Positions 1-7,851 of a DNA stretch of 15,168 nt are shown here, piece after piece. The DNA comes from CALFXN01 sp964451935 (GTDB lineage Bacteria; Synergistota; Synergistia; Synergistales; Aminobacteriaceae), in assembly GCA_964451935.1 (NCBI GenBank), contig CAYVKE010000076.1, forward strand, positions 1 through 15,168. Direction: 5' to 3'. The first letter of the stretch is position 1, and the number at the start of each line of letters is the position of its first letter. The notes beneath the pieces are model-generated. The model searched no databases, was not told the origin of the DNA, and worked only from the letters and a program-made list of their open reading frames with translations. The translations under genes were made by a program, and so were the position numbers.

Positions 1-72
1 CAACGGGATGTTTCATCTCATTCAACCTTTCGTTTCCGCATTTCACGGATGTATCTTCAAAATATCCGGCGC

Positions 73-88
73 TTCCCCCGAGGGGGAA
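73..88 (-). terminator. Possible weak terminator hairpin after cheB
   Basis: A perfect short inverted repeat (TTCCCCC, two bases, GGGGGAA) starts one base past the cheB stop codon. On the minus strand it would form a GC-rich stem with a CTCG-type loop. No run of U follows directly; the next T-rich stretch is about ten bases further on. It could therefore be a weak terminator or a 3'-end stabilising hairpin rather than a strong intrinsic terminator. Confidence 0.3.
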
Positions 89-89
89 C

Positions 90-1136
90 TCACGACCGGG
101 GCGAATCCGCCGCGCCGGAAATCTCCGTCAGCAACGAAGCCAAAACGGGAGGGGAGTCGACGAATTCCGCAGCGTTCCGGCGCACCGCTTCGCCCGGCAT
201 TCCCCACACGACGGAGGTCTCCCTGTTCTGCGCGAAGGTGGCCGCTCCAAGATCCCGGAGCTGTTTCAGCTCTTCCGCGCCGTCGGCCCCCATTCCCGAG
301 AAGAGCAGCGCGGCGGCGTTCTTCCCGTAGACCGAGGCCACGGACCGGAACAGCCTCGACGCGGAGGGCCGGACCATGTGCTCCGGGGGGTCATCGGAGA
401 GGCGGATCGCCCCTCCGGGCGCCACCGTCATGTGCGCCCCTTCCGGGGCCACGGAGACCGTTCCGTTCCGCGGGATGTCCCCCTCGGCCGCTATTCGGAC
501 CGTCAGCGGCGTGACCTTGTCGAGCCATTCGACCAGCCCCCGCGTGAATCCCGGCGCCATGTGCTGCACGACGAGCAGCGGGCAGGGAAACTCGGCGGGA
601 AGACCGGCGAGAAACGCGGAGAGCGCCTGGGGGCCGCCCGTCGACGCCCCGATCGCGGCGATCCTGATGTCCCGCTTCCGCGCGGCGGCGGCCTTTCGGA
701 ACGTCGGTTGCGGCGGCCGCTTCCGGAGTCGCGCCACCGTCGACTGCGCGGCGGTCTTGATCGTTTCGAGAAGCTCCCGTGCGTACTCCTCCGCTCCGGA
801 GGCGATGTCGGCCGGTTTCGGCAGGATCGCGACGGCTCCCGCGTCCATGGCCTGAAAGGTCTTTTCGACCTCCATCGGATCCCAGCAGGAACTCACGATC
901 ACGACGGGGCGCGGGGCGTCGGATTCCATAATGCGCCTGGTCGCCTCGAAACCGTCCATTCCGCCCATGTGGATGTCCATCGTGACGACATCTGCCGCCT
1001 CCGTCGCGAGGAAGGCGAGCGCCTCCTCGCCGCTGCATGCGCACCCCGCGACGCGGATTTCGGGATCGGAGCGCAGGATGCGTTCCAGGATCTTCCGCAT
1101 CAGCGCGGAATCGTCGACGATGAGAACGCGTATCAC
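90..1136 (-). CDS. cheB: CheB: chemoreceptor protein-glutamate methylesterase/deamidase
   Basis: A 348-residue two-domain response regulator that removes methyl groups from receptor glutamates when phosphorylated by CheA. The N-terminal receiver domain (about residues 1-120) has the acidic pair D8/D9, phospho-acceptor D54 in VTMDIHM, switch S82 and conserved K107. A basic linker (about 131-155) leads to the methylesterase domain, with catalytic S165 in GASTGGP, H192 in VVQHMAPG and D285 in GMGADG. All key residues are present and the length matches the family. I chose the GTG at 1136: GAGGGGA lies 7 bases upstream and the protein then begins at the receiver's first beta strand (VIRVLIVDD). 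The frame stays open far upstream through cheA, but that part has no homology. It is last in the visible operon, 29 bases after cheA, and corresponds to WspF in a Wsp-like system, where it sets receptor methylation. Confidence 0.96.
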   Translation of the reverse strand: MIRVLIVDDSALMRKILERILRSDPEIRVAGCACSGEEALAFLATEAADVVTMDIHMGGMDGFEATRRIMESDAPRPVVIVSSCWDPMEVEKTFQAMDAGAVAILPKPADIASGAEEYARELLETIKTAAQSTVARLRKRPPQPTFRKAAAARKRDIRIAAIGASTGGPQALSAFLAGLPAEFPCPLLVVQHMAPGFTRGLVEWLDKVTPLTVRIAAEGDIPRNGTVSVAPEGAHMTVAPGGAIRLSDDPPEHMVRPSASRLFRSVASVYGKNAAALLFSGMGADGAEELKQLRDLGAATFAQNRETSVVWGMPGEAVRRNAAEFVDSPPVLASLLTEISGAADSPRS

Positions 1137-1165
1137 GGCATCTTCCCCTCTCCCTCCGCGCGGCG

Positions 1166-3523
1166 CTACAGCAGCCGCCGGATGACCTCGATCAGGGCGC
1201 CCTGGTCGAACCCGCCCTTGACGATATAGGCGTCGGCTCCGGCCGCCACGCCGCGCTCTTTGTCCTCCGCGGATTCGAGGGAGGTGACGAGGACCACGGG
1301 GAGTCCTGCGAACCGCTCTTCCGACCGGATTTTCGCGGTGAGGTCGAATCCGTTCATCCGGGGCATCTCGACGTCCGAAACGACGATGTCCGGTTCCTGC
1401 GCGGCGATCATCTCCCACGCCTCCATGCCGTCCACGGCGATCCGGACATCGTATCCCGCCGCGTTGAGGATGTTCTTGAGCAGCGTCCGCGACGTGATGG
1501 AATCCTCCGCGACGATGACCCGTTTCCGTCCGCTCTCCCCGGCCGGAGCGGACGCGATCGCCGGGCCGGAGGCCCTCCGGGCCGATATCACGAGATCCGC
1601 GCAGTTCAGGACCGGGATGATGTCTCCCGACCCGGGGATCGTGACTCCGGCGATGTTCCGGACCCGCCGGAGCTGACGCCCGAGCGGTTTCAGAAGGACC
1701 TCCCGTTCGCTGACGACCCGGTCGACGACGAGCGCGACCGTTACGGCTCCTGAACCCGTCGCGACGACGGAGAGAGTCTTTCCCTCCGGTGCGTCCCGCC
1801 GCGGCGGCAGTCCGAGGAGAGCGCCGAGGCGCACGAGCGCGAGCGGGACGCCGTCGAGCGACACGGTTTCCCGGTTTTCCACGCGTCGGATGTCGGAACG
1901 GCGGATCCGGGTCACGCGTCTGACGTTCGCCGTCGGAATGACGAAGAGCCGGCTTCGCTCCTCGACGAGGACGCCCCTGAAGGCGGCGAGGGTCAGCGGA
2001 AGCGAGATCGCAAAGGTCGTTCCCCTCCCGGGGACGGACGTGACGGCGACCGCGCCGCCGAGCGCCTCGACTCCCTCGCTGACGATCGCCATGCCGAGCC
2101 CGCGGCCCGAGATGGCGGTGATGATCGGGCTCGTGGAGACTCCGGACCGGAAGATGAGCATCCGCGCGGCGTCGTCGTCGAGCGAGAGCGCCTCGTCGCG
2201 CGAGAGCAGCCCCGCCCGGACGGCGCTCTCCCGCACCCGTTCCGCGTCGATCCCCCCGCCGTCGTCGGTCAGAAGAACCTGAACGCGTCCGCCGTCGACG
2301 GAAGACACCGACAGCGAAAGGGTTCCCGTCGGGGGCTTCCCCTTCGAACGCCGCTCCTCCGGCTTTTCGAGGCCGTGATCGACGGCGTTCCGGATGAGGT
2401 GGACGAGGGGATCCTTGAGTCCCTCGAGAATGCGCTTGTCCACTTCGATGTCGCCGCCAGCCGTCGTCAGCTCCGCCTCCTTGCCGAGATCCCGGGCGAG
2501 ATCCCGCACGATCTTCGGGAATCCCTGGAGCAGCGTGCTGCACGGGAGCATGAGGACCGTCCGCGCGCTTTCGAGGAGGTTCCCCACGAGTCCCTCTGTC
2601 GCGTGCCGGTCCGCCGCGAGCGCCCTTTCGAGCGTTCCCGCCCGCTCCCGCAATTCCTCAAGGCGATTCCGGCCGCCGTCGAGAAAGCCCGCGACGGCCG
2701 GGGAAAGTCGCCCCCCGGCGCCGGCCTCGTGCAGCGCATTTCGCGCCTTTCGCCATTCGTCCCGCCATTTCGAGAGAAGGATGCGGATTTCCCGGACTTC
2801 CTCGAATCGGGCTCCGAGGATCTGGTTCAGCGGGACCAGCTCTTCGGCCTTCAAAAACAGATCGTCCAGCTTCCCGGCGGCGATTCGGACCGTATCCTGC
2901 GCGGCGGGTCTGCCGGGGACGGCTGTCGCTGCGGGGGCTCGCTCAGGTTGGGAGTCCGGTTGCGGTTCCGGCCTCGCTTCCGGCTGTGCAGCGGAGGACG
3001 GCCCCTGCTCCTCAAGGGACGGCGCGAAGAAGACTCCCGTTGCGCCGTCCTTCCGTTCGGGTTCGTCCGCATGCGTTGCGTCGCGTTCCCTCCGGATTCC
3101 GGGAAAGGGGAACGCGGCTCCGCGCGGGGAGCCCAGGGCGCCGAGGAGCGATTCGAGTTCCTTTCGGACCTGCGGCGACCGGGGGTCGTCCCTGCCGGAG
3201 GCGGCGAGCATCGAGGCGAGGACGTCCGCCGCCCGCTGGAGGCTGTCGTACGCGTCCCTGCCGGGGTGGAGCGTTCCCTTCTTCATGCCGGAAAAGACGC
3301 TCTCCATGACCTGGCAGAGCGAGGAAATCGCGGGCATTTGAACGGCTTGCGCGGCCCCCTTCAGACTGTGGGCGGCGCGAAAGACGTCCTCGATCGTTTT
3401 CGGAGAGGACGTCCCCTTTTCGAGGTCGAGCAGGCCGGAGACGATCGTCTGGAGGTATTCTTCCGCCTCGGGAACGAAGTCCCTCCTGAGTTCTTCGAGA
3501 AATTCCGTTTCGCTCTGCGTCAT
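1166..3523 (-). CDS. cheA: Hybrid CheA histidine kinase with C-terminal receiver domain (WspE/FrzE-like)
   Basis: A 785-residue cytoplasmic chemosensory kinase that autophosphorylates and passes phosphate to receiver domains. Order of domains: Hpt about 1-105 with H52 in AAHSLKG; a Pro/Ala/Glu-rich linker about 130-210; dimerisation domain about 211-330; ATPase about 335-510 with N box H375-G384 (HLIRNAVDHG), G1 box D420-G424 and G2 box G473-M478; CheW-like domain about 514-650; receiver domain 668-785 with E673/D674, phospho-acceptor D717, T747 and K769. No recognisable P2 (CheY-binding) domain lies between Hpt and dimerisation, which fits a kinase whose own receiver takes phosphate. The ATG at 3523 has GGAG 8 bases upstream. 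It sits between the MCP gene and cheB, 31 bases after the former. The hybrid architecture is that of WspE and FrzE rather than classical flagellar CheA. The receiver may be a phosphate sink or an intermediate in signalling to CheB and an unseen output protein. Confidence 0.95.
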   Translation of the reverse strand: MTQSETEFLEELRRDFVPEAEEYLQTIVSGLLDLEKGTSSPKTIEDVFRAAHSLKGAAQAVQMPAISSLCQVMESVFSGMKKGTLHPGRDAYDSLQRAADVLASMLAASGRDDPRSPQVRKELESLLGALGSPRGAAFPFPGIRRERDATHADEPERKDGATGVFFAPSLEEQGPSSAAQPEARPEPQPDSQPERAPAATAVPGRPAAQDTVRIAAGKLDDLFLKAEELVPLNQILGARFEEVREIRILLSKWRDEWRKARNALHEAGAGGRLSPAVAGFLDGGRNRLEELRERAGTLERALAADRHATEGLVGNLLESARTVLMLPCSTLLQGFPKIVRDLARDLGKEAELTTAGGDIEVDKRILEGLKDPLVHLIRNAVDHGLEKPEERRSKGKPPTGTLSLSVSSVDGGRVQVLLTDDGGGIDAERVRESAVRAGLLSRDEALSLDDDAARMLIFRSGVSTSPIITAISGRGLGMAIVSEGVEALGGAVAVTSVPGRGTTFAISLPLTLAAFRGVLVEERSRLFVIPTANVRRVTRIRRSDIRRVENRETVSLDGVPLALVRLGALLGLPPRRDAPEGKTLSVVATGSGAVTVALVVDRVVSEREVLLKPLGRQLRRVRNIAGVTIPGSGDIIPVLNCADLVISARRASGPAIASAPAGESGRKRVIVAEDSITSRTLLKNILNAAGYDVRIAVDGMEAWEMIAAQEPDIVVSDVEMPRMNGFDLTAKIRSEERFAGLPVVLVTSLESAEDKERGVAAGADAYIVKGGFDQGALIEVIRRLL

Positions 3524-3554
3524 GGCCGTCGCTCCGCCGCGGCGTTCCTCCGCT

Positions 3555-5234
3555 TCAGACCGTGTACCGGCCGACCAGCGCGGCGAGCCTGTTTCCCATG
3601 TCCCTGAGGTGTCCGGCGGCCGATTCGAGGTCTTTCATTCCGGCCACGTTCTGCTCTCCGGCCTCGCGGATGCTGGTCATGGCCTGGGTCGCCTGCCCGA
3701 GCGCGGCGAGGAGTTCGTTGTTGGCCGCCGCGATCTGCGCCGCGGCCTGCGTCGTCTCGGTGAAACTCCGGGTGACGGTCTGGACGGATTCCTTCGACGG
3801 AACGGCGTCTCTCGCCCCCTGTTCCACGGCCTTGGTCCCCTGTTCGATCGCCATCACGGACGCTCCGGTCGCCTTCTGGATGTCCCGCAGGATCCGCTGA
3901 ACTTCCCGCGCGGACTGTCGCGACTGCCCCGCGAGGCTCTTGATCTCCTGGGCCACGACGGAGAAGCCGCGTCCCTGTTCTCCGGCCTTCGCCGCCTCGA
4001 CGGCCGCGTTCACGGCGAGCAGGTTCGACTGTTCCGCGATGTCTTCGACGGTCTCGGTGATCTCACCGACCTCCTGGCTCTGTTCGCTGAGACGGACGAT
4101 TGTTTCGGCAATGGAACTCATTCGTTCCCCGATGTTTCTCATTGCCTCGAAGAGCGCATCGGTCGCGACCTTTCCCCGCTGCATGACCTGGAGTCCCTGC
4201 TGGGCGCTTTCGGCCACGCTGCGGCTTTTCTTCGAGGTCATTTCGGCGCTGGTCCGCAATTCCTCCATCGTCGCCGTGGTTTCGACGACCGCGACTTCGG
4301 TCTCCTCCGAACTCGCGGCGACTTCCGATACGGAGGCGAGGATCTGGGTCGACGCCGTCGCGAGGGAGGACGCCGCTTCCTTGATTTCCGCGATCTGCAT
4401 CCGGAGTTCGCTCGTGACGTCGTGAAGCGCGCTTGCCAGTGCGCCGATTTCGTCCCTGCGGGAGAGGAGCGCTTCGGGCGCGTCCCCGGAAATGTCGCCG
4501 TTACGGAGCCGAGCGAGCAGTTCCACGACCGTCGCCAGGGGTCCCGTGATGCTTTTCGATATGACGGCGGTCAACGCGATCGCGGCCAGGAGGCCGCCGA
4601 CGAAGGCGGCCAGCATGAAGTGTTTGAGGAGCATCGCACGCTCAAGGTCGCTCCGGACCAGGGACGCCGTATTTTCGCCGTTTTCGGCGGCCAGGCTCTC
4701 GAGCGTTTGCCCGAGCGCGTCGGAGACAGGGCGCAGCGCCGTATACAACTCCTTGAATTTTCCGTAGGAGACGACCTTCGCCTCGTCGGTGACGGCCCGG
4801 ACGATCAGCTCCAGCGTTCTGTCCATTTCGCGGTGCAGCCTGCGCCACGTCTCATAGTGCCCCCTGAGGACGTCGAGAAGCTGTTCTTCCTTTACCCCAT
4901 GCCGTTTCGTCGCGAGAAGCGCCTTCCACGTCTTGTCGAACTGTTCCCATGTTCTGTAGCGCGCGTCGAGGACGTTCTGGAGGTCGACGTCGCGCGCGGC
5001 GCTGTTTTCGGCGAGGACGGCCTCGAGGCTTTCGGCGCGGATGACCGTTCGCAGTGCGTTGAGTTTCGTGAGGATGCGAAGGTCCGCAACGCGCATCTCT
5101 CCGATTTCCGCCAGATCGCCCGAGATGCGGGAGATCCCGAAGAGGCCCGCCCCTCCGAGAATGACGGCTGCGAGAACGACGAAGCCGAAGCCGAGCGCCA
5201 GTTTCTTTCCGATCCGGATGTTGTCCAGTGTCAC
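3555..5234 (-). CDS. Methyl-accepting chemotaxis protein, two transmembrane helices with periplasmic helical sensor
   Basis: A 559-residue membrane chemoreceptor, the signal input of this operon. TM1 is about residues 12-34. A mostly helical periplasmic region of about 170 residues follows, rich in Leu/Glu/Arg and resembling a four-helix-bundle (4HB_MCP) sensor. TM2 is about 205-226, then HAMP about 226-280 with its SITGPL start. The cytoplasmic hairpin runs about 290-555, with the kinase-contact tip at 399-430 (EQSNLLAVNAAVEAAKAGEQ). Tip substitutions (AVNAAVEAAK, VVAQEIKSLAGQS) resemble WspA-type receptors more than Tsr/Tar. The C terminus ends GRYTV with no NWETF-like CheR docking peptide. 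The start is the GTG at 5234, with GGAGGG 8 bases upstream. It is fourth in the operon, 22 bases after cheW. The ligand cannot be told from sequence. Confidence 0.94.
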   Translation of the reverse strand: MTLDNIRIGKKLALGFGFVVLAAVILGGAGLFGISRISGDLAEIGEMRVADLRILTKLNALRTVIRAESLEAVLAENSAARDVDLQNVLDARYRTWEQFDKTWKALLATKRHGVKEEQLLDVLRGHYETWRRLHREMDRTLELIVRAVTDEAKVVSYGKFKELYTALRPVSDALGQTLESLAAENGENTASLVRSDLERAMLLKHFMLAAFVGGLLAAIALTAVISKSITGPLATVVELLARLRNGDISGDAPEALLSRRDEIGALASALHDVTSELRMQIAEIKEAASSLATASTQILASVSEVAASSEETEVAVVETTATMEELRTSAEMTSKKSRSVAESAQQGLQVMQRGKVATDALFEAMRNIGERMSSIAETIVRLSEQSQEVGEITETVEDIAEQSNLLAVNAAVEAAKAGEQGRGFSVVAQEIKSLAGQSRQSAREVQRILRDIQKATGASVMAIEQGTKAVEQGARDAVPSKESVQTVTRSFTETTQAAAQIAAANNELLAALGQATQAMTSIREAGEQNVAGMKDLESAAGHLRDMGNRLAALVGRYTV

Positions 5235-5256
5235 AGGGAGGTCCCTCCTCGCGGGT

Positions 5257-5856
5257 CTATGGTTCTTCGTTCACAATGAGCGAGCCGTCGCTCAGGATCT
5301 TCGCGCCGTCGAGGACGGCCAGGCCGTTTTCCCCGATGCCCAGGACATACGTTCCCCGGGCTCCCTTCAGCGCCGGCAGGGGAGGGTGGAGCGCGGCCCG
5401 GGAAATGACCGCGATTCCGGGGACCCCGTCCGCGAGAAGTCCCAGCTCCATGTCGTCCGAGCAGAGCAGAACGATCCGCTGCGGCGCTCGGGGTTCGCTG
5501 CGCTCGCGGAGTTTGCCTGGCTCGCTCCGTTCGCTATGCTCGCTTCGCTCGGGGGCCGGAATTCCGAACAGGATCTTCAGGTCAACGACGGAGACGATTC
5601 GTCCCCTCAGGTTGACGACTCCCGTGACGAAGGAGGGCGTGCAGGGGATCGGCGTCATCCGGAACGGAGGGAAGACCTCTCCGACGTACCGCGATTCCAC
5701 GGCGCAGCGTTCGTCGCCCAGCAGGAACTCGACGACCTCCGTCCGGTCCGCGCCGTCGTCTTCGTCATGCGCGCCCCGGGCGAGCCGTCGCGCGCGCTCG
5801 CCGAATATCCGCGATTTCCGTTCGTCCGGCGTTTCCGGACTTGCAGGTTTCGTCAT
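5257..5856 (-). CDS. cheW: CheW coupling protein with N-terminal extension and a repeat-derived loop (WspD-like)
   Basis: A 199-residue adaptor linking receptor tips to CheA. Residues 1-38 are a charged extension absent from minimal CheW. The CheW fold starts at TEVVEFLLGDERCAV (39-53) and includes the hallmark VTGVVNLRGRIVSVVDL (77-93). It resumes after an inserted loop at IVLLCSDDMELGLLADGV (128-145) and ends with a YVLGIGENGLAVLD strand (170-183). Residues 102-124 are an unusual insertion with repeated RSE/ERSE units, encoded by tandem GAGCGAA-like DNA (about 5483-5557); see findings. It falls where CheW proteins have a variable loop, so the fold should survive. The ATG at 5856 is preceded by a purine-rich GGGAGCCGGGA stretch, a modest Shine-Dalgarno sequence. 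The gene lies 22 bases after cheR. Two CheW genes flanking a cheR-TPR gene is the WspB-WspC-WspD pattern. Confidence 0.92.
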   Translation of the reverse strand: MTKPASPETPDERKSRIFGERARRLARGAHDEDDGADRTEVVEFLLGDERCAVESRYVGEVFPPFRMTPIPCTPSFVTGVVNLRGRIVSVVDLKILFGIPAPERSEHSERSEPGKLRERSEPRAPQRIVLLCSDDMELGLLADGVPGIAVISRAALHPPLPALKGARGTYVLGIGENGLAVLDGAKILSDGSLIVNEEP

Positions 5857-5878
5857 CGATTATCCCGGCTCCCGACTT

Positions 5879-7366
5879 TCAGAGCGTCTTCCCGCGAAGG
5901 GTCCGGACGGCCGCCAGAAGCTCTCCGGCGGTGACGCCCTCGCCTTCGGGAAGAACGTGATCCTCCGGAACGCGCGAAAGCAGCTCTTCGGCGTTCCGGA
6001 GATGGCGGCCCGCATCCCCGGCCTTTCCCGCCCCGAGCGCCAGAATTCCCATCGCGTAATGCGCCAGGATGAACTCCGGGTCCAGGAAGACGGCGCTTCT
6101 CAGGGCGGAGAAGGCCTCCCGCTCGTTCCCGAGTTCCTGGAGCAGCATCGACATGAAATAGAGCGGAACCGGATCGGTCCCGTCCCGCCGGTGGGCGTCT
6201 CGGGCTTCGCGCAGCGCCGCCTCGTGCATTCCACGGTTTGCAAGATTCCGTACATTGTCCATAATAGCACGGAGATCGGAAGAAGGCTGAATGGAATCAT
6301 CCTCTCCCGGCGGTTCCGGGATTTCGGGGTCGTCCGACAGGAACGTCCCTCCGGGAATATCTTCCGGCTCCCCCGGGGCCTCTTCGTCCGGGGGCCGACG
6401 GAGTGATGTCGCCGCGGGGAAAAAGGGGAAATCCCGCCCCGCGTCGTCGTCTCCTTCCGGCTCAAACTCCTGCGGAAGCGGCGATGCGACGGGAAAAGAC
6501 GCCGCCCGGCCCGCTTCCTCCTTCCGGTACAGCGTCGCTCCGTCGCAGGGGATCGAGGAGAAGCGCGAGGCGAGAAACGGGGACGTCTCGCAGGAGGCGA
6601 CGACAAGCCACCCTCCCGCAGGCAGGATATCGTGAAAGTGTTCGAGGATCTCCTCCCGCTTTTCCTGCGAGAAATAGATCAGCACATTGCGGCAGAAGAT
6701 GGCGTCCGGGCTCGCGCCGTCGCGCCAGAGGAACCACGGACGTTCTGCGAGGTTCAGCCGGGCGAAGGAGACGTTCTTCCGGAAGACGTCCCTCACCGAG
6801 TACCGCTCGGCGCCGCATGGGGAGAAATACCGGAGGATCATGGAGTCGTCCATGCCGCGGAACGACCATCGCGAATACACGCCCTTCCGGGCCTTTTCGA
6901 GGGCGTTCGGATTGATGTCCGACCCGAGGACGGAAAAGCTCCCGGCCCCGCAGCGGGGAAGCGCGTCGCCCGCGAGCATGGAAAGCGTGTAGGGCTCTTC
7001 GCCCGTGCTGCACCCCGCGCTCCACAGGCGGATGTCGTCGTCCTTCCGCGTCGCTATGTCGGGGAGGATCACGTCGACGAATGCGTCGAGGGCCTTTCTC
7101 TCACGGAAGAAGAACGTCTCTCCGACGGTGAGCCGGAGCGCGATGTCTTCGAGCGCGTCATCGCCGGGAGGAGCGTCCAGAAGGCGACGAAGGCATTCGA
7201 GGGGAGAAAGCCCCCTTTCGGACGCCGTTTCGAGAACGGCCCGCCAGACGCCGGTCCTCTTGCCGTCCGGAAGGTGGAAGCCGAAGCGTTGCTCCATCTT
7301 TCCGCCGAGACGTTCGACGCCGGTCTCCGCGCTTTCGGGAACGGCCGTCGGAAACGGCGGCTTCAT
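5879..7366 (-). CDS. cheR: CheR-type chemoreceptor methyltransferase with C-terminal TPR domain (WspC-like)
   Basis: A 495-residue enzyme that methylates receptor glutamates using S-adenosylmethionine, opposing CheB. A helical N-terminal domain (about 20-85) carries the GETFFFRE motif at 82-89. The methyltransferase core has SAM-binding LWSAGCSTGEEPYT (114-127), acidic strand end D150 in GSDIN, and FCRNVLIYFS (224-233). Core CheR ends near residue 282. Then comes a linker of about 85 residues very rich in Pro/Asp/Glu (285-365), and about two TPR-like helix pairs (370-465; DPEFILAHYAMGILALG at 429-445). The tail accounts for the length above that of plain CheR (about 275-290). TPR-bearing CheR proteins such as WspC occur in alternative-function systems and may contact receptors or partners through the TPR; the receptor here lacks a docking pentapeptide. 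The ATG at 7366 overlaps the preceding cheW stop by 4 bases (ATGA), implying translational coupling. Confidence 0.94.
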   Translation of the reverse strand: MKPPFPTAVPESAETGVERLGGKMEQRFGFHLPDGKRTGVWRAVLETASERGLSPLECLRRLLDAPPGDDALEDIALRLTVGETFFFRERKALDAFVDVILPDIATRKDDDIRLWSAGCSTGEEPYTLSMLAGDALPRCGAGSFSVLGSDINPNALEKARKGVYSRWSFRGMDDSMILRYFSPCGAERYSVRDVFRKNVSFARLNLAERPWFLWRDGASPDAIFCRNVLIYFSQEKREEILEHFHDILPAGGWLVVASCETSPFLASRFSSIPCDGATLYRKEEAGRAASFPVASPLPQEFEPEGDDDAGRDFPFFPAATSLRRPPDEEAPGEPEDIPGGTFLSDDPEIPEPPGEDDSIQPSSDLRAIMDNVRNLANRGMHEAALREARDAHRRDGTDPVPLYFMSMLLQELGNEREAFSALRSAVFLDPEFILAHYAMGILALGAGKAGDAGRHLRNAEELLSRVPEDHVLPEGEGVTAGELLAAVRTLRGKTL

Positions 7367-7851
7367 GAGGGCGCTCCCGCGGAGGAGACGACCCTGTCGA
7401 TGGATTGGAGTTCCCTGTCAGTCAGCGGACCGAGATCTTCGGGGAAGCGGATGAGAATCCCCTGCTCCGCTCCGGGTTCGTAGGCCACGAGAACGGTTCG
7501 TTCCTCCCCGTCCTCCCCGTGCGTCGAGGGGAGGGAGAGCGGGGCCGTCCCGGGCGCGAGGGATTCCACCCCTTCGACGGAATCGGCGAGCAGTCCGCAG
7601 AGATGCGTTCCCTTCCGGAAGAAGATGAACCGGTCGCTGAGTTCCATTTCCGGGAAGGAAGCGTTCGGACGCCTGCGGATGTCCGTCACGGGGACGGGCT
7701 CGCCTCCGAGATTCGCCACGCCCCGGACGCACGGGGGCGCTTCGGGAATCTCGAGAAGCTCCGCTGCCGCGGCGACGTGGACGACACATTCGCACGGCAT
7801 GGCGAACCGCCTGCCGTCGATGACGAATACCAGATAAGAATCCCGATCCAC
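7363..7851 (-). CDS. cheW: CheW coupling protein, first gene of the chemosensory operon (WspB-like)
   Basis: A small soluble adaptor of 162 residues with a single CheW domain. The first strand is SYLVFVIDGRRFAMP (about 5-19), the hallmark is VRGVANLGGEPVPVTDI (about 45-61), and the second sub-barrel includes THLCGLLADSVEGV. The C-terminal part is more divergent, with a Gly/Glu-rich loop (HGEDGEERT). I chose the GTG at 7851, which has GAGG about 9 bases upstream and gives the usual short CheW N terminus. An in-frame ATG at 7887 would add 12 basic residues (MRRPGREARRGD) but has no visible Shine-Dalgarno sequence. The bases just upstream of the GTG contain a GCGAAGCGAGGCGAG run similar to the repeat inside the other cheW. 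The stop overlaps cheR by 4 bases. Transcription should start in the intergenic region to the right, divergent from the rpiR-type gene. Confidence 0.88.
   Translation of the reverse strand: MDRDSYLVFVIDGRRFAMPCECVVHVAAAAELLEIPEAPPCVRGVANLGGEPVPVTDIRRRPNASFPEMELSDRFIFFRKGTHLCGLLADSVEGVESLAPGTAPLSLPSTHGEDGEERTVLVAYEPGAEQGILIRFPEDLGPLTDRELQSIDRVVSSAGAPS

Noticed and set aside
90..2543. An 817-codon open frame on the minus strand that includes cheB
   Set aside because: Only the last 348 codons resemble a protein. The rest overlaps cheA in another frame with Arg/Gly-rich low-complexity translation. The true start is the GTG at 1136.
3522..5279. A 585-codon plus-strand open frame opposite the MCP gene
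   Set aside because: It mirrors the MCP gene in a GC-rich codon pattern; the translation is Arg/Phe/Asp-rich without a known fold, and it has no ribosome site.
5483..5557. CRISPR-like or tandem repeat array
   Set aside because: The units are only 6-12 bases, irregular, without spacers, and keep the cheW frame open; better described as a small in-frame repeat insertion.
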